Below, piece after piece: positions 1 to 6,672 of a DNA stretch of 7,064 nt (position 1 is the first letter of the stretch; each line of letters begins with the position of its first letter). A program made the translations under genes and the position numbers. Under the pieces are notes generated by a model, which made no database searches, was not told where the DNA came from, and saw only the letters and a list, made by a program, of their open reading frames with translations. Where the stretch lies: positions 1-7,064 of the forward strand of contig CAKTGW010000054.1 in the NCBI GenBank assembly GCA_934561725.1. Direction: 5' to 3'. Source of the DNA: an uncultured Oscillospiraceae bacterium (lineage in GTDB: Bacteria > Bacillota > Clostridia > Oscillospirales > Oscillospiraceae).

Positions 1-273
1 TTCCGGGTGGAGGATGCTTACACGGTAGAGAAAATTCTGGAGCTGGCCGCCTGCGGCAGAGCTGAAGAGGCGCTTCTGCCGGTGCATAGCCTGTTTGCCG
101 CATGTGAAGCTGTTACTGCCGATGCTGCACAGGAGCGCCTTGTGCGCAACGGCTGTCCGTTTGAGACTGCGCTGCCTGCGGGAACATACAGAGTCATGAG
201 TGAAGCCGGCAAATTTCTGATGCTTGGCAGCAGCGACAGCTGCCGGATGAGCAGCGTCAAAAACTTTTTTTGA
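1..273 (+). CDS. truB: tRNA pseudouridine(55) synthase TruB, C-terminal part (5' end outside window)
   Basis: TruB converts uridine 55 in the T-arm of tRNAs to pseudouridine in the cytoplasm. Only the last 90 residues are visible. The reading frame is open from base 1 and ends at TGA 271-273; the GTG at base 7 is an internal codon, not a start. What remains fits the end of the family: a helical segment of the type AYTVEKILELAACGRAEEA, then LLPVHSLF (the family's L-x-P-hydrophobic stretch), then a small PUA-like tail with RLVRNG, an FLMLG strand and the final SVKNFF, which resembles the usual K-x-F-F ending. The catalytic aspartate region lies upstream of the window. ribF follows after 12 bases, the common Firmicutes truB-ribF order, so the two are probably co-transcribed. 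The match rests on the tail pattern and the neighbour, so the assignment is good but not absolute. Confidence 0.85.
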   Translation, partial: FRVEDAYTVEKILELAACGRAEEALLPVHSLFAACEAVTADAAQERLVRNGCPFETALPAGTYRVMSEAGKFLMLGSSDSCRMSSVKNFF

Positions 274-285
274 GGATCTTAGAGA

Positions 286-1173
286 ATGAACAAGACTGCA
301 ATTGCACTCGGATTTTTTGACGGGCTGCATCTCGGCCATGCCGAATTGATCAAAACGACCATACGCCGGGCGGCGGAGTGCGGGGCTGAGCCTACAGTGC
401 TGACCTTTGATGCCCACCCGGATACATACGTCAGCGGAAAGGAGGTTCCGCTGCTTACCGGAAGCGATGAGCGTGCAGAAATGATACGCCGGCTTTTTGG
501 TGTGGAAAATGTGCTGTTCATCCATTTCAGTGAGGAGGTCATGCACATGAATTGGCAGGCGTTCCTGGATTCTCTGCGCACGGAGCTGGGAGCCGTACAT
601 CTGGTGGTCGGGCATGATTTCCGTTTTGGCTACAAGGGTGAGGGCAATGCCAGCCGGCTTCAGGCGTACTGCGGCGAATTTTCCATGGGCAGCGATGTGA
701 TCCCGCCGGTGAAGCTGGATGGCGAGATCATCAGCTCCACGCGGATCCGCGAGCTTGTCCGCAGCGGTGAGATCGGAGCGGCCAATGCTCTGCTGGGCCA
801 TCCCCATGAGCTGACGGATACCGTGCGCTACGGCTACAGGCTGGGACGGAGAATGGGTACGCCGACGATCAATATGCGCGTGCCGGATCATGTGATCGTA
901 CCCCGTTTTGGCGTCTATGCTACGCGTGTATTTTTTGAGGGAGAAGAGCACATTGCTGTGACCAATGTGGGCGTCCGTCCCACGGTCAAGCACGGTACGG
1001 AGCCGTCGGTAGAGAGCTATATTCTGGATTATTCCGGCAACCTTTACGGTAAAAGAGTGCGGGTGGAGTTCCATGCCTTTTTGCGTCCGGAACAGAAGTT
1101 TGCGGATATCACGGCGCTCAAGGAGCAGATATTCAGAGACGAAACGGCTGCACGGGACTATTTTGCCCGTTAA
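286..1173 (+). CDS. ribF: Bifunctional riboflavin kinase / FAD synthetase
   Basis: This enzyme phosphorylates riboflavin to FMN and then adenylylates FMN to FAD. The N-terminal FMN adenylyltransferase domain (about residues 1-165) carries the nucleotidyltransferase signature GFFDGLHLGH (9-18), TFDAHPD (40-46), GHDFRFGYKGEGN (109-121) and the ISSTRIR motif (149-155). The C-terminal kinase domain (about 172-295) has GYRLGRRMGTPTIN (183-196), in which the Thr and Asn of the usual PTAN motif are kept and Ala is Ile, then FGVYA (208-212), TNVGVRPT (226-233) and the ESYILDY...LYGKRVRVEF block (243-262) with the likely catalytic Glu at 243. At 295 residues it is slightly short. It begins directly at the first core strand without the usual 10-15 residue lead. 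A TAG stop in frame at 280-282 rules out an earlier start. GAGGA at 272-276 is a suitable ribosome binding site. Confidence 0.97.
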   Translation: MNKTAIALGFFDGLHLGHAELIKTTIRRAAECGAEPTVLTFDAHPDTYVSGKEVPLLTGSDERAEMIRRLFGVENVLFIHFSEEVMHMNWQAFLDSLRTELGAVHLVVGHDFRFGYKGEGNASRLQAYCGEFSMGSDVIPPVKLDGEIISSTRIRELVRSGEIGAANALLGHPHELTDTVRYGYRLGRRMGTPTINMRVPDHVIVPRFGVYATRVFFEGEEHIAVTNVGVRPTVKHGTEPSVESYILDYSGNLYGKRVRVEFHAFLRPEQKFADITALKEQIFRDETAARDYFAR

Positions 1174-1177
1174 TATT

Positions 1178-1213
1178 AAGAGCAGGCATGGCGCACCGCT
1201 TATGCCTGCTTTT
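1178..1213 (+). terminator. Probable rho-independent terminator after ribF
   Basis: Bases 1178-1189 can pair with 1202-1213. The core is AGCAGGCAT against ATGCCTGCT, extended by A-T and G-T pairs, and a further GGCG/CGCT pairing inside the loop (1190-1193 with 1197-1200) lengthens the stem. It begins five bases after the ribF stop. The T stretch on its 3' side is short (TTTT, then G), so termination may be partial. It would close the truB-ribF transcript before the glycosylase gene. Confidence 0.6.
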
Positions 1214-1223
1214 GCGTATCTGC

Positions 1224-1252
1224 TTGAAAATCTGGCAGGATTGTGCTACTGT
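1224..1252 (+). promoter_or_regulatory. Possible sigma-A promoter for the glycosylase-thioesterase pair
   Basis: TTGAAA (1224-1229) is followed after 17 bases by TACTGT (1247-1252), which is preceded by TG one base upstream (1244-1245), an extended -10 arrangement. The -10 box matches the consensus only at its first, second and last bases. Transcription would start near 1259, only a few bases before the ATG at 1263. Position downstream of the hairpin at 1178-1213 supports a promoter here, but the boxes themselves are moderate. Confidence 0.4.
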
Positions 1253-1262
1253 TAATGCAGTT

Positions 1263-2096
1263 ATGAACAATAGAGAGAACATGATATCCACACCGCAGTA
1301 TACGGTTTTGTGCTCTGCGGACGAACTGAATATTGACAAGACCTTTCAGTGCGGGCAGTGCTTCCGCTGGACAGCGGATGACCGGGGCGGCTATAGCGGC
1401 ATCGCCTATGGAAAAAGTCTGAAGCTCTGGACGGAACAGGGCGAGGTGCGGATGGATGCGCCTGCAGAGATGCTTCCATTCTGGCGGCGGTATTTCGATC
1501 TGGATACGGATTATGCCCGGGCGTCAGAGCACTTTTGCTGCAATGATTATATGCGGTCCTGTGTCAGCTTCGGCAAGGGCATCCGTATTTTGCGGCAAGA
1601 GTCCTGGGAGACTCTGTGCTCCTTTATCATCAGCCAGTGCAATAATATCCCGCGCATTCAGAAGATCGTGGAGACGCTGTGCCGGAGCTTTGGAGAACCC
1701 GTTCCCGGCGGCTTTGCGTTTCCCGCGGCGGAGCGGATGGCTGTGTGCCGGGCAGAGGAGCTGGCGCCCCTGCATGCCGGATACCGGACGGCGTATATTC
1801 TGGAGGCGGCCCGGGCGGTGGATTCCGGCCGGCTGGATCTTGCGGCCTTGCAGAATATGGATTGTGCCGCTGCGTTGGAGCAGGTGCGGACGGTGCGCGG
1901 TGTGGGGGAAAAGGTGGCTAATTGCTTTATTCTTTTCGGCCTGCACAAGATGGAGGCATTTCCGGTGGATGTCTGGATGCGCCGGGCACTGAAGGCACAT
2001 TTTCCGGAAAACTTTGATCCGGCTTCGTTCGGTTCCTATGCCGGACTGGCTCAGCAATACATTTTTTATTATGCAAGAAGCGGAGAGAATCAATGA
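1263..2096 (+). CDS. ogg: 8-oxoguanine DNA glycosylase, OGG1 family (bifunctional glycosylase/AP lyase)
   Basis: OGG1-type enzymes remove 8-oxoguanine opposite cytosine and nick the abasic site through a lysine Schiff base. From the ATG at 1263 the protein has 277 residues. An N-terminal OGG_N-like domain carries FQCGQCFRW (28-36) and YFDLDTDY (77-84). The HhH-GPD domain follows: GIRILRQESWETLCSFIISQ (106-125), CNNIPRI (126-132), the hairpin VRGVGEKVANC (211-221) with predicted catalytic Lys217, and AFPVDVWMRR (232-241) with predicted Asp236. Cys126 stands where human OGG1 has Asn149. The start is uncertain. An in-frame ATG at 1188 lies inside the terminator hairpin and is unlikely. ATG 1281 (271 residues) has only a weak AGAGAG nearby, and ATG 1263 has no clear ribosome binding site. 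The stop overlaps the next start. Confidence 0.92.
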   Translation: MNNRENMISTPQYTVLCSADELNIDKTFQCGQCFRWTADDRGGYSGIAYGKSLKLWTEQGEVRMDAPAEMLPFWRRYFDLDTDYARASEHFCCNDYMRSCVSFGKGIRILRQESWETLCSFIISQCNNIPRIQKIVETLCRSFGEPVPGGFAFPAAERMAVCRAEELAPLHAGYRTAYILEAARAVDSGRLDLAALQNMDCAAALEQVRTVRGVGEKVANCFILFGLHKMEAFPVDVWMRRALKAHFPENFDPASFGSYAGLAQQYIFYYARSGENQ

Positions 2097-2833
2097 GAGA
2101 GTATGTTCATAGTCTGCTGCCAATGTACACAGACTATTATTGCCATGCGTCGCCGGGCGAGCTGGCACGCATGATGATCGGTGATACGGTGATGCAGATG
2201 GAGGCGGACGGTATTCCGCGGCAGCGCCTGATCGATTTGAAAAACGGTGCCTGGATGGTGGATAAATTTCGGCTGGAACAATTTGCACCTGTTGAATATG
2301 GAGAAAAAATTACGGTTTCCATCTCACCGCGGCGTGAAAAGGGCGTGCGGATCTATTATACGGCGGAGGCCAGTGTGAACGGCCGTCCCGCGGCGCGGGC
2401 CCAGCTGAGCTTTTTTGCCGTGGAATTTTATGAGCGGCGCATCCTGCGGTTGAGCGAATTGAAGCCGCTGTGGAATACGCCGGCGGAGCCAGGGCAGAAT
2501 ATGGAAAAAGCTGTCTGGCGGGGAGATATGCACCCGGCCGGAAGCTATACGGTCCGTATGAGTGACTGCGATTCAAACCGGCATTTGTCCAGTCCGAAAT
2601 ATCTTGACTATATCTGCGATATAACCGGTTTTTGGGCGGATGGAGAAAAGCTGTGTGCGCTCATGCAGGTCGATTATGTCTCCGAGTGCCGGCCTAGTGA
2701 GGAGCTGCATTTCTCTGCGGCGGAGGACGGCAGTACTGTCTATGTGCGGGGAACACACGCCGATGGAGACACTGCCTTTGATGCGGTTTGCCGATATGTG
2801 CAATCCGGCGTTGACACTGATTTGAATCAGTAG
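2093..2833 (+). CDS. Acyl-ACP thioesterase (tandem hotdog, FatA/FatB-like)
   Basis: Acyl-ACP thioesterases hydrolyse acyl-ACP in the cytoplasm to free fatty acid, setting chain length and release in type II fatty acid synthesis. The 246 residues fit a double-hotdog protein. The N-terminal hotdog (about 1-125) includes the GELARMMIGDTVMQMEADG helix (22-40) and a WMVDKFRLEQF strand (54-64). The C-terminal hotdog (about 148-240) has VRMSDCDSNRHLSSPKYLDYI (154-174), the counterpart of the plant D-x-N-x-H motif, with Asp160, Asn162 and His164. VDYVSEC (193-199) places Glu198-Cys199 where plant enzymes have their Glu-Cys pair. The start overlaps the glycosylase stop as ATGA, and GGAGA at 2082-2086 lies within the upstream gene, so translation is probably coupled. 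Chain-length preference cannot be read from the sequence. The last codons also contain the guaB -35 box. Confidence 0.85.
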   Translation: MREYVHSLLPMYTDYYCHASPGELARMMIGDTVMQMEADGIPRQRLIDLKNGAWMVDKFRLEQFAPVEYGEKITVSISPRREKGVRIYYTAEASVNGRPAARAQLSFFAVEFYERRILRLSELKPLWNTPAEPGQNMEKAVWRGDMHPAGSYTVRMSDCDSNRHLSSPKYLDYICDITGFWADGEKLCALMQVDYVSECRPSEELHFSAAEDGSTVYVRGTHADGDTAFDAVCRYVQSGVDTDLNQ

Positions 2834-2839
2834 TAGAAT
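2811..2839 (+). promoter_or_regulatory. Strong sigma-A promoter of guaB
   Basis: A perfect TTGACA (2811-2816) is separated by exactly 17 bases from TAGAAT (2834-2839), which has one mismatch to TATAAT. Transcription should start about 2846, giving a leader of roughly 33 bases before the guaB ATG, too short for a riboswitch. The -35 box and the whole spacer are coding sequence of the upstream thioesterase; the -10 box begins directly after its TAG stop. A palindrome fills the spacer. Confidence 0.85.
2816..2831. repeat. Perfect palindrome between the guaB -35 and -10 boxes (candidate operator)
   Basis: The sequence ACTGATTTGAATCAGT has two perfect 7-base arms (2816-2822 and 2825-2831) around a central TG. 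It covers the last base of the -35 box and all but the last two bases of the 17-base spacer, where a bound dimer would block RNA polymerase. It does not resemble the PurR boxes I know from B. subtilis or E. coli. No T tract follows, so it is not a terminator. A repressor site is an inference. It also encodes the last residues of the thioesterase. Confidence 0.5.
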
Positions 2840-2869
2840 AGAAAAAATACAAAAAATTACTATAGATAG

Positions 2870-4357
<1,488 letters not shown>

Positions 4358-4387
4358 GCACATGAAAATGCTGCTGAACTGAATAAC

Positions 4388-4416
4388 AAAACCGGGGGAT
4401 GCGTCCCCCGGTTTTT
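4388..4416 (+). terminator. Rho-independent terminator of guaB
   Basis: ACCGGGGGA (4391-4399) pairs perfectly with TCCCCCGGT (4404-4412) around a four-base loop. It is flanked by an A run upstream and TTTTT (4412-4416) downstream, the classic intrinsic form. It lies about 30 bases after the guaB stop and separates guaB from the sirtuin operon. Confidence 0.95.
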
Positions 4417-4422
4417 GCTTAT

Positions 4423-4445
4423 TTTCCGTAAAATGGAAACTTTTT
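4423..4445 (+). terminator. Possible weak backup terminator hairpin
   Basis: TTTCCGT (4423-4429) can pair with ATGGAAA (4433-4439), including one G-T pair, around a three-base loop, followed by C and TTTTT (4441-4445). The stem is AT-rich and weak. Its place directly behind the strong terminator suggests a second, backup signal, but it may be chance. Confidence 0.3.
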
Positions 4446-4489
4446 CAGCCGGATGCCGTCTAAATCAAAAGCGATACCGGCAATTTGCC

Positions 4490-4517
4490 TTGATTATGAG
4501 GGCTGTTGTGATATAAT
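4490..4517 (+). promoter_or_regulatory. Sigma-A promoter (extended -10) of the sirtuin operon
   Basis: TTGATT (4490-4495) is followed after 16 bases by a perfect TATAAT (4512-4517), with TG at 4509-4510 making an extended -10 box. Transcription should begin near 4524, leaving a leader of about 22 bases before the TTG start at 4546. The ATG at 4453 is upstream of this start point, so it cannot be used from this transcript. Confidence 0.8.
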
Positions 4518-4530
4518 AAGACGATTGGAT

Positions 4531-4538
4531 AAAGGAGG
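4531..4538 (+). promoter_or_regulatory. Ribosome binding site that fixes the sirtuin TTG start
   Basis: AAAGGAGG is a full match to the anti-Shine-Dalgarno and lies seven bases before TTG 4546. No comparable site precedes the in-frame ATG at 4453. A perfect site may compensate for the weak TTG initiator. Confidence 0.85.
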
Positions 4539-4545
4539 CGGGCGT

Positions 4546-5277
4546 TTGGAAGACATTCGAAAAGCTGTGGATATGGTTGCCGGGAGCAGCAATATCGTTT
4601 TCTTCGGCGGCGCCGGCGTGAGTACGGAATCCGGCGTGCCGGATTTTCGCAGTCCGGATGGACTGTATCATCAAAAATATGACTTTCCGCCGGAAGTGAT
4701 GCTCAGCCATGACTTTTTTATGGAAAATCCAGCGGCGTTTTTCCGCTTCTACAGAGATAAGCTGATCGTAAAAAATGTTAAACCCAATGTAACGCACCGA
4801 TGTCTGGCGGAGCTGGAACGCATCGGAAAGCTGAAGGCTGTGGTCACGCAGAATATCGACGGACTGCATCAGGCGGCCGGGAGCCGGAATGTGCTGGAGC
4901 TTCACGGGAGCACGCTGCGCTGCAGCTGTATGCGCTGCGGCCGGAAATATGGGCCGGAGGCCATAGAAAAGGGCGAAGAGATCCCGCACTGTACCTGCGG
5001 AGGGATCATCCGCCCGGATGTTGTCCTGTATGGCGAGGGGCTGGATCAAGAGGTCCTGGAGCGTGCAGTGCGCGCGATACGGGCAGCGGATATGCTCATT
5101 GTGGGCGGCACCAGCTTGGCGGTCTACCCTGCGGCAGGACTGATCGATTATTACCGCGGCAGCAAGCTTGTACTGATCAACCGTGAGGCGACGGCCATGG
5201 ACAGCCGGGCGGATCTTGTCCTGCATGAAAGCCTGGGTGAGGTTTTTAAAACAATTGAGTTGGAGTTGTGTCAATGA
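4546..5277 (+). CDS. cobB: NAD-dependent protein deacylase, Sir2 family (sirtuin)
   Basis: Sirtuins remove acetyl or related acyl groups from lysine using NAD+, giving nicotinamide and O-acyl-ADP-ribose. Starting at TTG 4546 the protein has 243 residues, the usual bacterial length. The Rossmann part has FFGGAGVSTESGVPDFRSPDGLY (19-41), TQNIDGLH (101-108) and the catalytic His120 in ELHGS (118-122). The small zinc module has cysteines at 128 and 131, and at 149 and 151 in HCTCGGIIRPDVVLYGE (148-164); the second pair is CxC rather than the common CxxC, and there is an extra Cys126. VGGTSLAVYPAAGL (186-199), LVLIN (208-212) and the tail complete the fold. I see no YxxR motif of the desuccinylase (SIRT5/CobB) type at the acyl pocket, so deacetylation is more likely, though substrates are unknown. 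An ATG at 4453 would add 31 unrelated residues upstream of the promoter start and is rejected. Its stop overlaps the next start. Confidence 0.95.
   Translation: MEDIRKAVDMVAGSSNIVFFGGAGVSTESGVPDFRSPDGLYHQKYDFPPEVMLSHDFFMENPAAFFRFYRDKLIVKNVKPNVTHRCLAELERIGKLKAVVTQNIDGLHQAAGSRNVLELHGSTLRCSCMRCGRKYGPEAIEKGEEIPHCTCGGIIRPDVVLYGEGLDQEVLERAVRAIRAADMLIVGGTSLAVYPAAGLIDYYRGSKLVLINREATAMDSRADLVLHESLGEVFKTIELELCQ
5262..5265 (+). promoter_or_regulatory. Ribosome binding site choosing ATG 5274 for the glycosyltransferase
   Basis: GGAG at 5262-5265 lies eight bases before ATG 5274, a normal spacing, but only two bases before the in-frame GTG at 5268. The ATG start also gives the ATGA overlap with the sirtuin stop, as in the glycosylase-thioesterase pair. 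Confidence 0.65.
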
Positions 5278-5996
5278 GAATAGATATACTGGGCGTTGGA
5301 TACGATGATGTGACTATGTCCGGCGCGGTGACGCGTGCGCTGGAGCTGATGGATGTGCGGCAGGGGGCATATGTAGTGACGCCTAATCCCGAGATCATTA
5401 TGCTGGCTCGGGAAAATCCCGCACTGCTGAAGGCAATCGATGAGGCCTCGCTGGTACTGGCTGACGGAATCGGCGTGATCTATGGGGCAAAGATCCTGGG
5501 ACGGAGCTTGAAGGCCCGGGTGCCGGGCATTGATTTTGCCTCTGATCTGATGTCTGAGATGGCGAAACAGGGGAAGAGCGTATTCCTGTTCGGCGCGAAG
5601 CCGGGTGTTGCGGAAAAAGCGGCAGAGGCGCTGAAAGCCCGGTGGCCGGGACTGCGCATCGCCGGAACCAATGACGGCTATTTTAAGGACGATGGACCGA
5701 TCATTGAAAAGATCAACGCTGCGGCGCCGGATCTTTTGCTGGTCTGCCTTGGCGCGCCCAAGCAGGAGCTCTGGATGCAGGCCAATGCCGGAAAGCTCAA
5801 TGTGGGCCTTATGGCCGGCCTGGGCGGCAGCCTGGATGTCTTTGCCGGAAATGTGCAGCGTGCACCTGAGCAATGGCAGAAATTGGGACTGGAATGGCTG
5901 TACCGCCTGATGAAGGAGCCGAGCCGCATCGGCCGTATGATGAAGCTGCCGCAATTTATGCTGGCGGTGACAGGACAGCGGTTAAGAGGAAAATAA
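5274..5996 (+). CDS. WecG/TagA/CpsF-family glycosyltransferase (GT26)
   Basis: Family members transfer a sugar, typically N-acetylmannosamine or its uronic acid, to undecaprenyl-diphosphate-GlcNAc at the inner face of the membrane, as in wall teichoic acid linkage-unit or capsule synthesis. The 240 residues show the family blocks in order: YVVTPNPEIIMLA (33-45) with Thr36, ADGIGVIYGAKILG (63-76) with predicted catalytic Asp64, VPGIDF (83-88), FLFGAKPGVAEKAA (104-117), GTNDGYF (131-137), LGAPKQELWM (159-168) and GLGGSLDVFAGNVQRAP (182-198). The C-terminal GLEWLYRLMKEPSRIGRM (205-222) matches the basic appendage that in TagA helps bind the membrane. There is no transmembrane segment or signal peptide. 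The gene overlaps the sirtuin stop by four bases. No teichoic acid or capsule genes are nearby in this window, so the exact sugar and polymer stay open; a tagA symbol is therefore withheld. Confidence 0.93.
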   Translation: MRIDILGVGYDDVTMSGAVTRALELMDVRQGAYVVTPNPEIIMLARENPALLKAIDEASLVLADGIGVIYGAKILGRSLKARVPGIDFASDLMSEMAKQGKSVFLFGAKPGVAEKAAEALKARWPGLRIAGTNDGYFKDDGPIIEKINAAAPDLLLVCLGAPKQELWMQANAGKLNVGLMAGLGGSLDVFAGNVQRAPEQWQKLGLEWLYRLMKEPSRIGRMMKLPQFMLAVTGQRLRGK

Positions 5997-5997
5997 A

Positions 5998-6660
5998 ATG
6001 GGAAAACTGATCGTTATTGAGGGCATAGACGGGAGCGGAAAGTCCACACAGTATAAAAAGCTGCGTGAAAGGCTGGAGCAGGAGGGACGGAGCTTCCGTT
6101 CGCTGGTGTTCCCGCGCTATGATAACCCATCGTCGGCGCTGATCCGCATGTATCTGGGCGGTGAATTCGGCTCAGATCCCGGAGACGTCAACGCTTATGC
6201 GGCGTCCAGCTTTTATTCTGTGGATCGTTACGCCTCTTATAAAACCGAATGGGAGGAATATTACCGCAATGGCGGTATCCTTCTGTCGGACAGATACACT
6301 ACCTCCAATGCTGTGCATCAGGGTGCAAAGCTGTCAGCGGAGGAACGGCCGGCCTATTTCAGCTGGCTGGAGGATTTTGAGTTCGGACGGCTGGGCCTTC
6401 CCAGACCGGATCAGGTGATCTATCTGAACATAGATGTGGATACCTCACTGCGCCAGATGCGCACACGACAGGAGGCAACCGGAACCAGCGGCGATATCCA
6501 CGAGACTCACGCCGACTACCTGCGCAGCTGTGTAGAGGCAGGGCGTGATGCCTGTGACCACTATGGCTGGACAAGGATCGACTGCCTGAGCGGCGGTATC
6601 ATGCGCAGCGTAGAAGAGATCCATCAGGAAATTTATAATGCCGTATCTGCATTGTTTTGA
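5998..6660 (+). CDS. tmk: Thymidylate kinase-like nucleoside monophosphate kinase
   Basis: Thymidylate kinase phosphorylates dTMP to dTDP with ATP. The 220 residues begin with the P-loop strand LIVIEGIDGSGKSTQ (4-18). FPRYDNPSS (38-46) resembles the substrate-site F-P-x-R segment. DRYASYKTEW (76-85) is followed by the Asp-Arg-Tyr motif in LLSDRYTTSNAVHQGAKL (95-112), and a lid region at about 155-180 has RTRQEATGTSGDIHE. IYLNIDVDTSLRQM (141-154) is the usual L-x-h-D-x strand and helix. It is somewhat unlike the classical short bacterial Tmk, especially SDRYTTSNAVHQ and the DRYASYKTEW segment, so dTMP as the substrate is likely but not certain; a related deoxynucleotide kinase is the alternative. 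AAGAGGA (5984-5990) is the ribosome binding site, and the gene begins one base after the glycosyltransferase stop. Confidence 0.85.
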   Translation: MGKLIVIEGIDGSGKSTQYKKLRERLEQEGRSFRSLVFPRYDNPSSALIRMYLGGEFGSDPGDVNAYAASSFYSVDRYASYKTEWEEYYRNGGILLSDRYTTSNAVHQGAKLSAEERPAYFSWLEDFEFGRLGLPRPDQVIYLNIDVDTSLRQMRTRQEATGTSGDIHETHADYLRSCVEAGRDACDHYGWTRIDCLSGGIMRSVEEIHQEIYNAVSALF

Positions 6661-6672
6661 GAGGTGGTTCCC

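Noticed and set aside
265..273. Run of seven T at the truB stop as a possible frameshift site
   Set aside because: The final FF and stop match the normal TruB ending, and no extended product would make sense before ribF. Nothing else supports programmed slippage.
1188..1262. N-terminal extension of the glycosylase from ATG 1188
   Set aside because: It starts within the terminator hairpin, has no ribosome binding site and encodes residues without resemblance to the OGG N-terminus.
1524..2288. Open frame of 254 codons on the - strand across the glycosylase and thioesterase
   Set aside because: Crosses two well-supported + strand genes and has low-complexity antisense character.
4465..5274. 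Open frame of 269 codons on the - strand opposite the sirtuin
   Set aside because: Antisense shadow of a sirtuin with all key motifs; no ribosome binding site or recognisable domain.
5271..5954. Open frame of 227 codons on the - strand opposite the glycosyltransferase
   Set aside because: Mirror of a conserved GT26 gene; its translation is His/Gln/Arg-rich and without family features.
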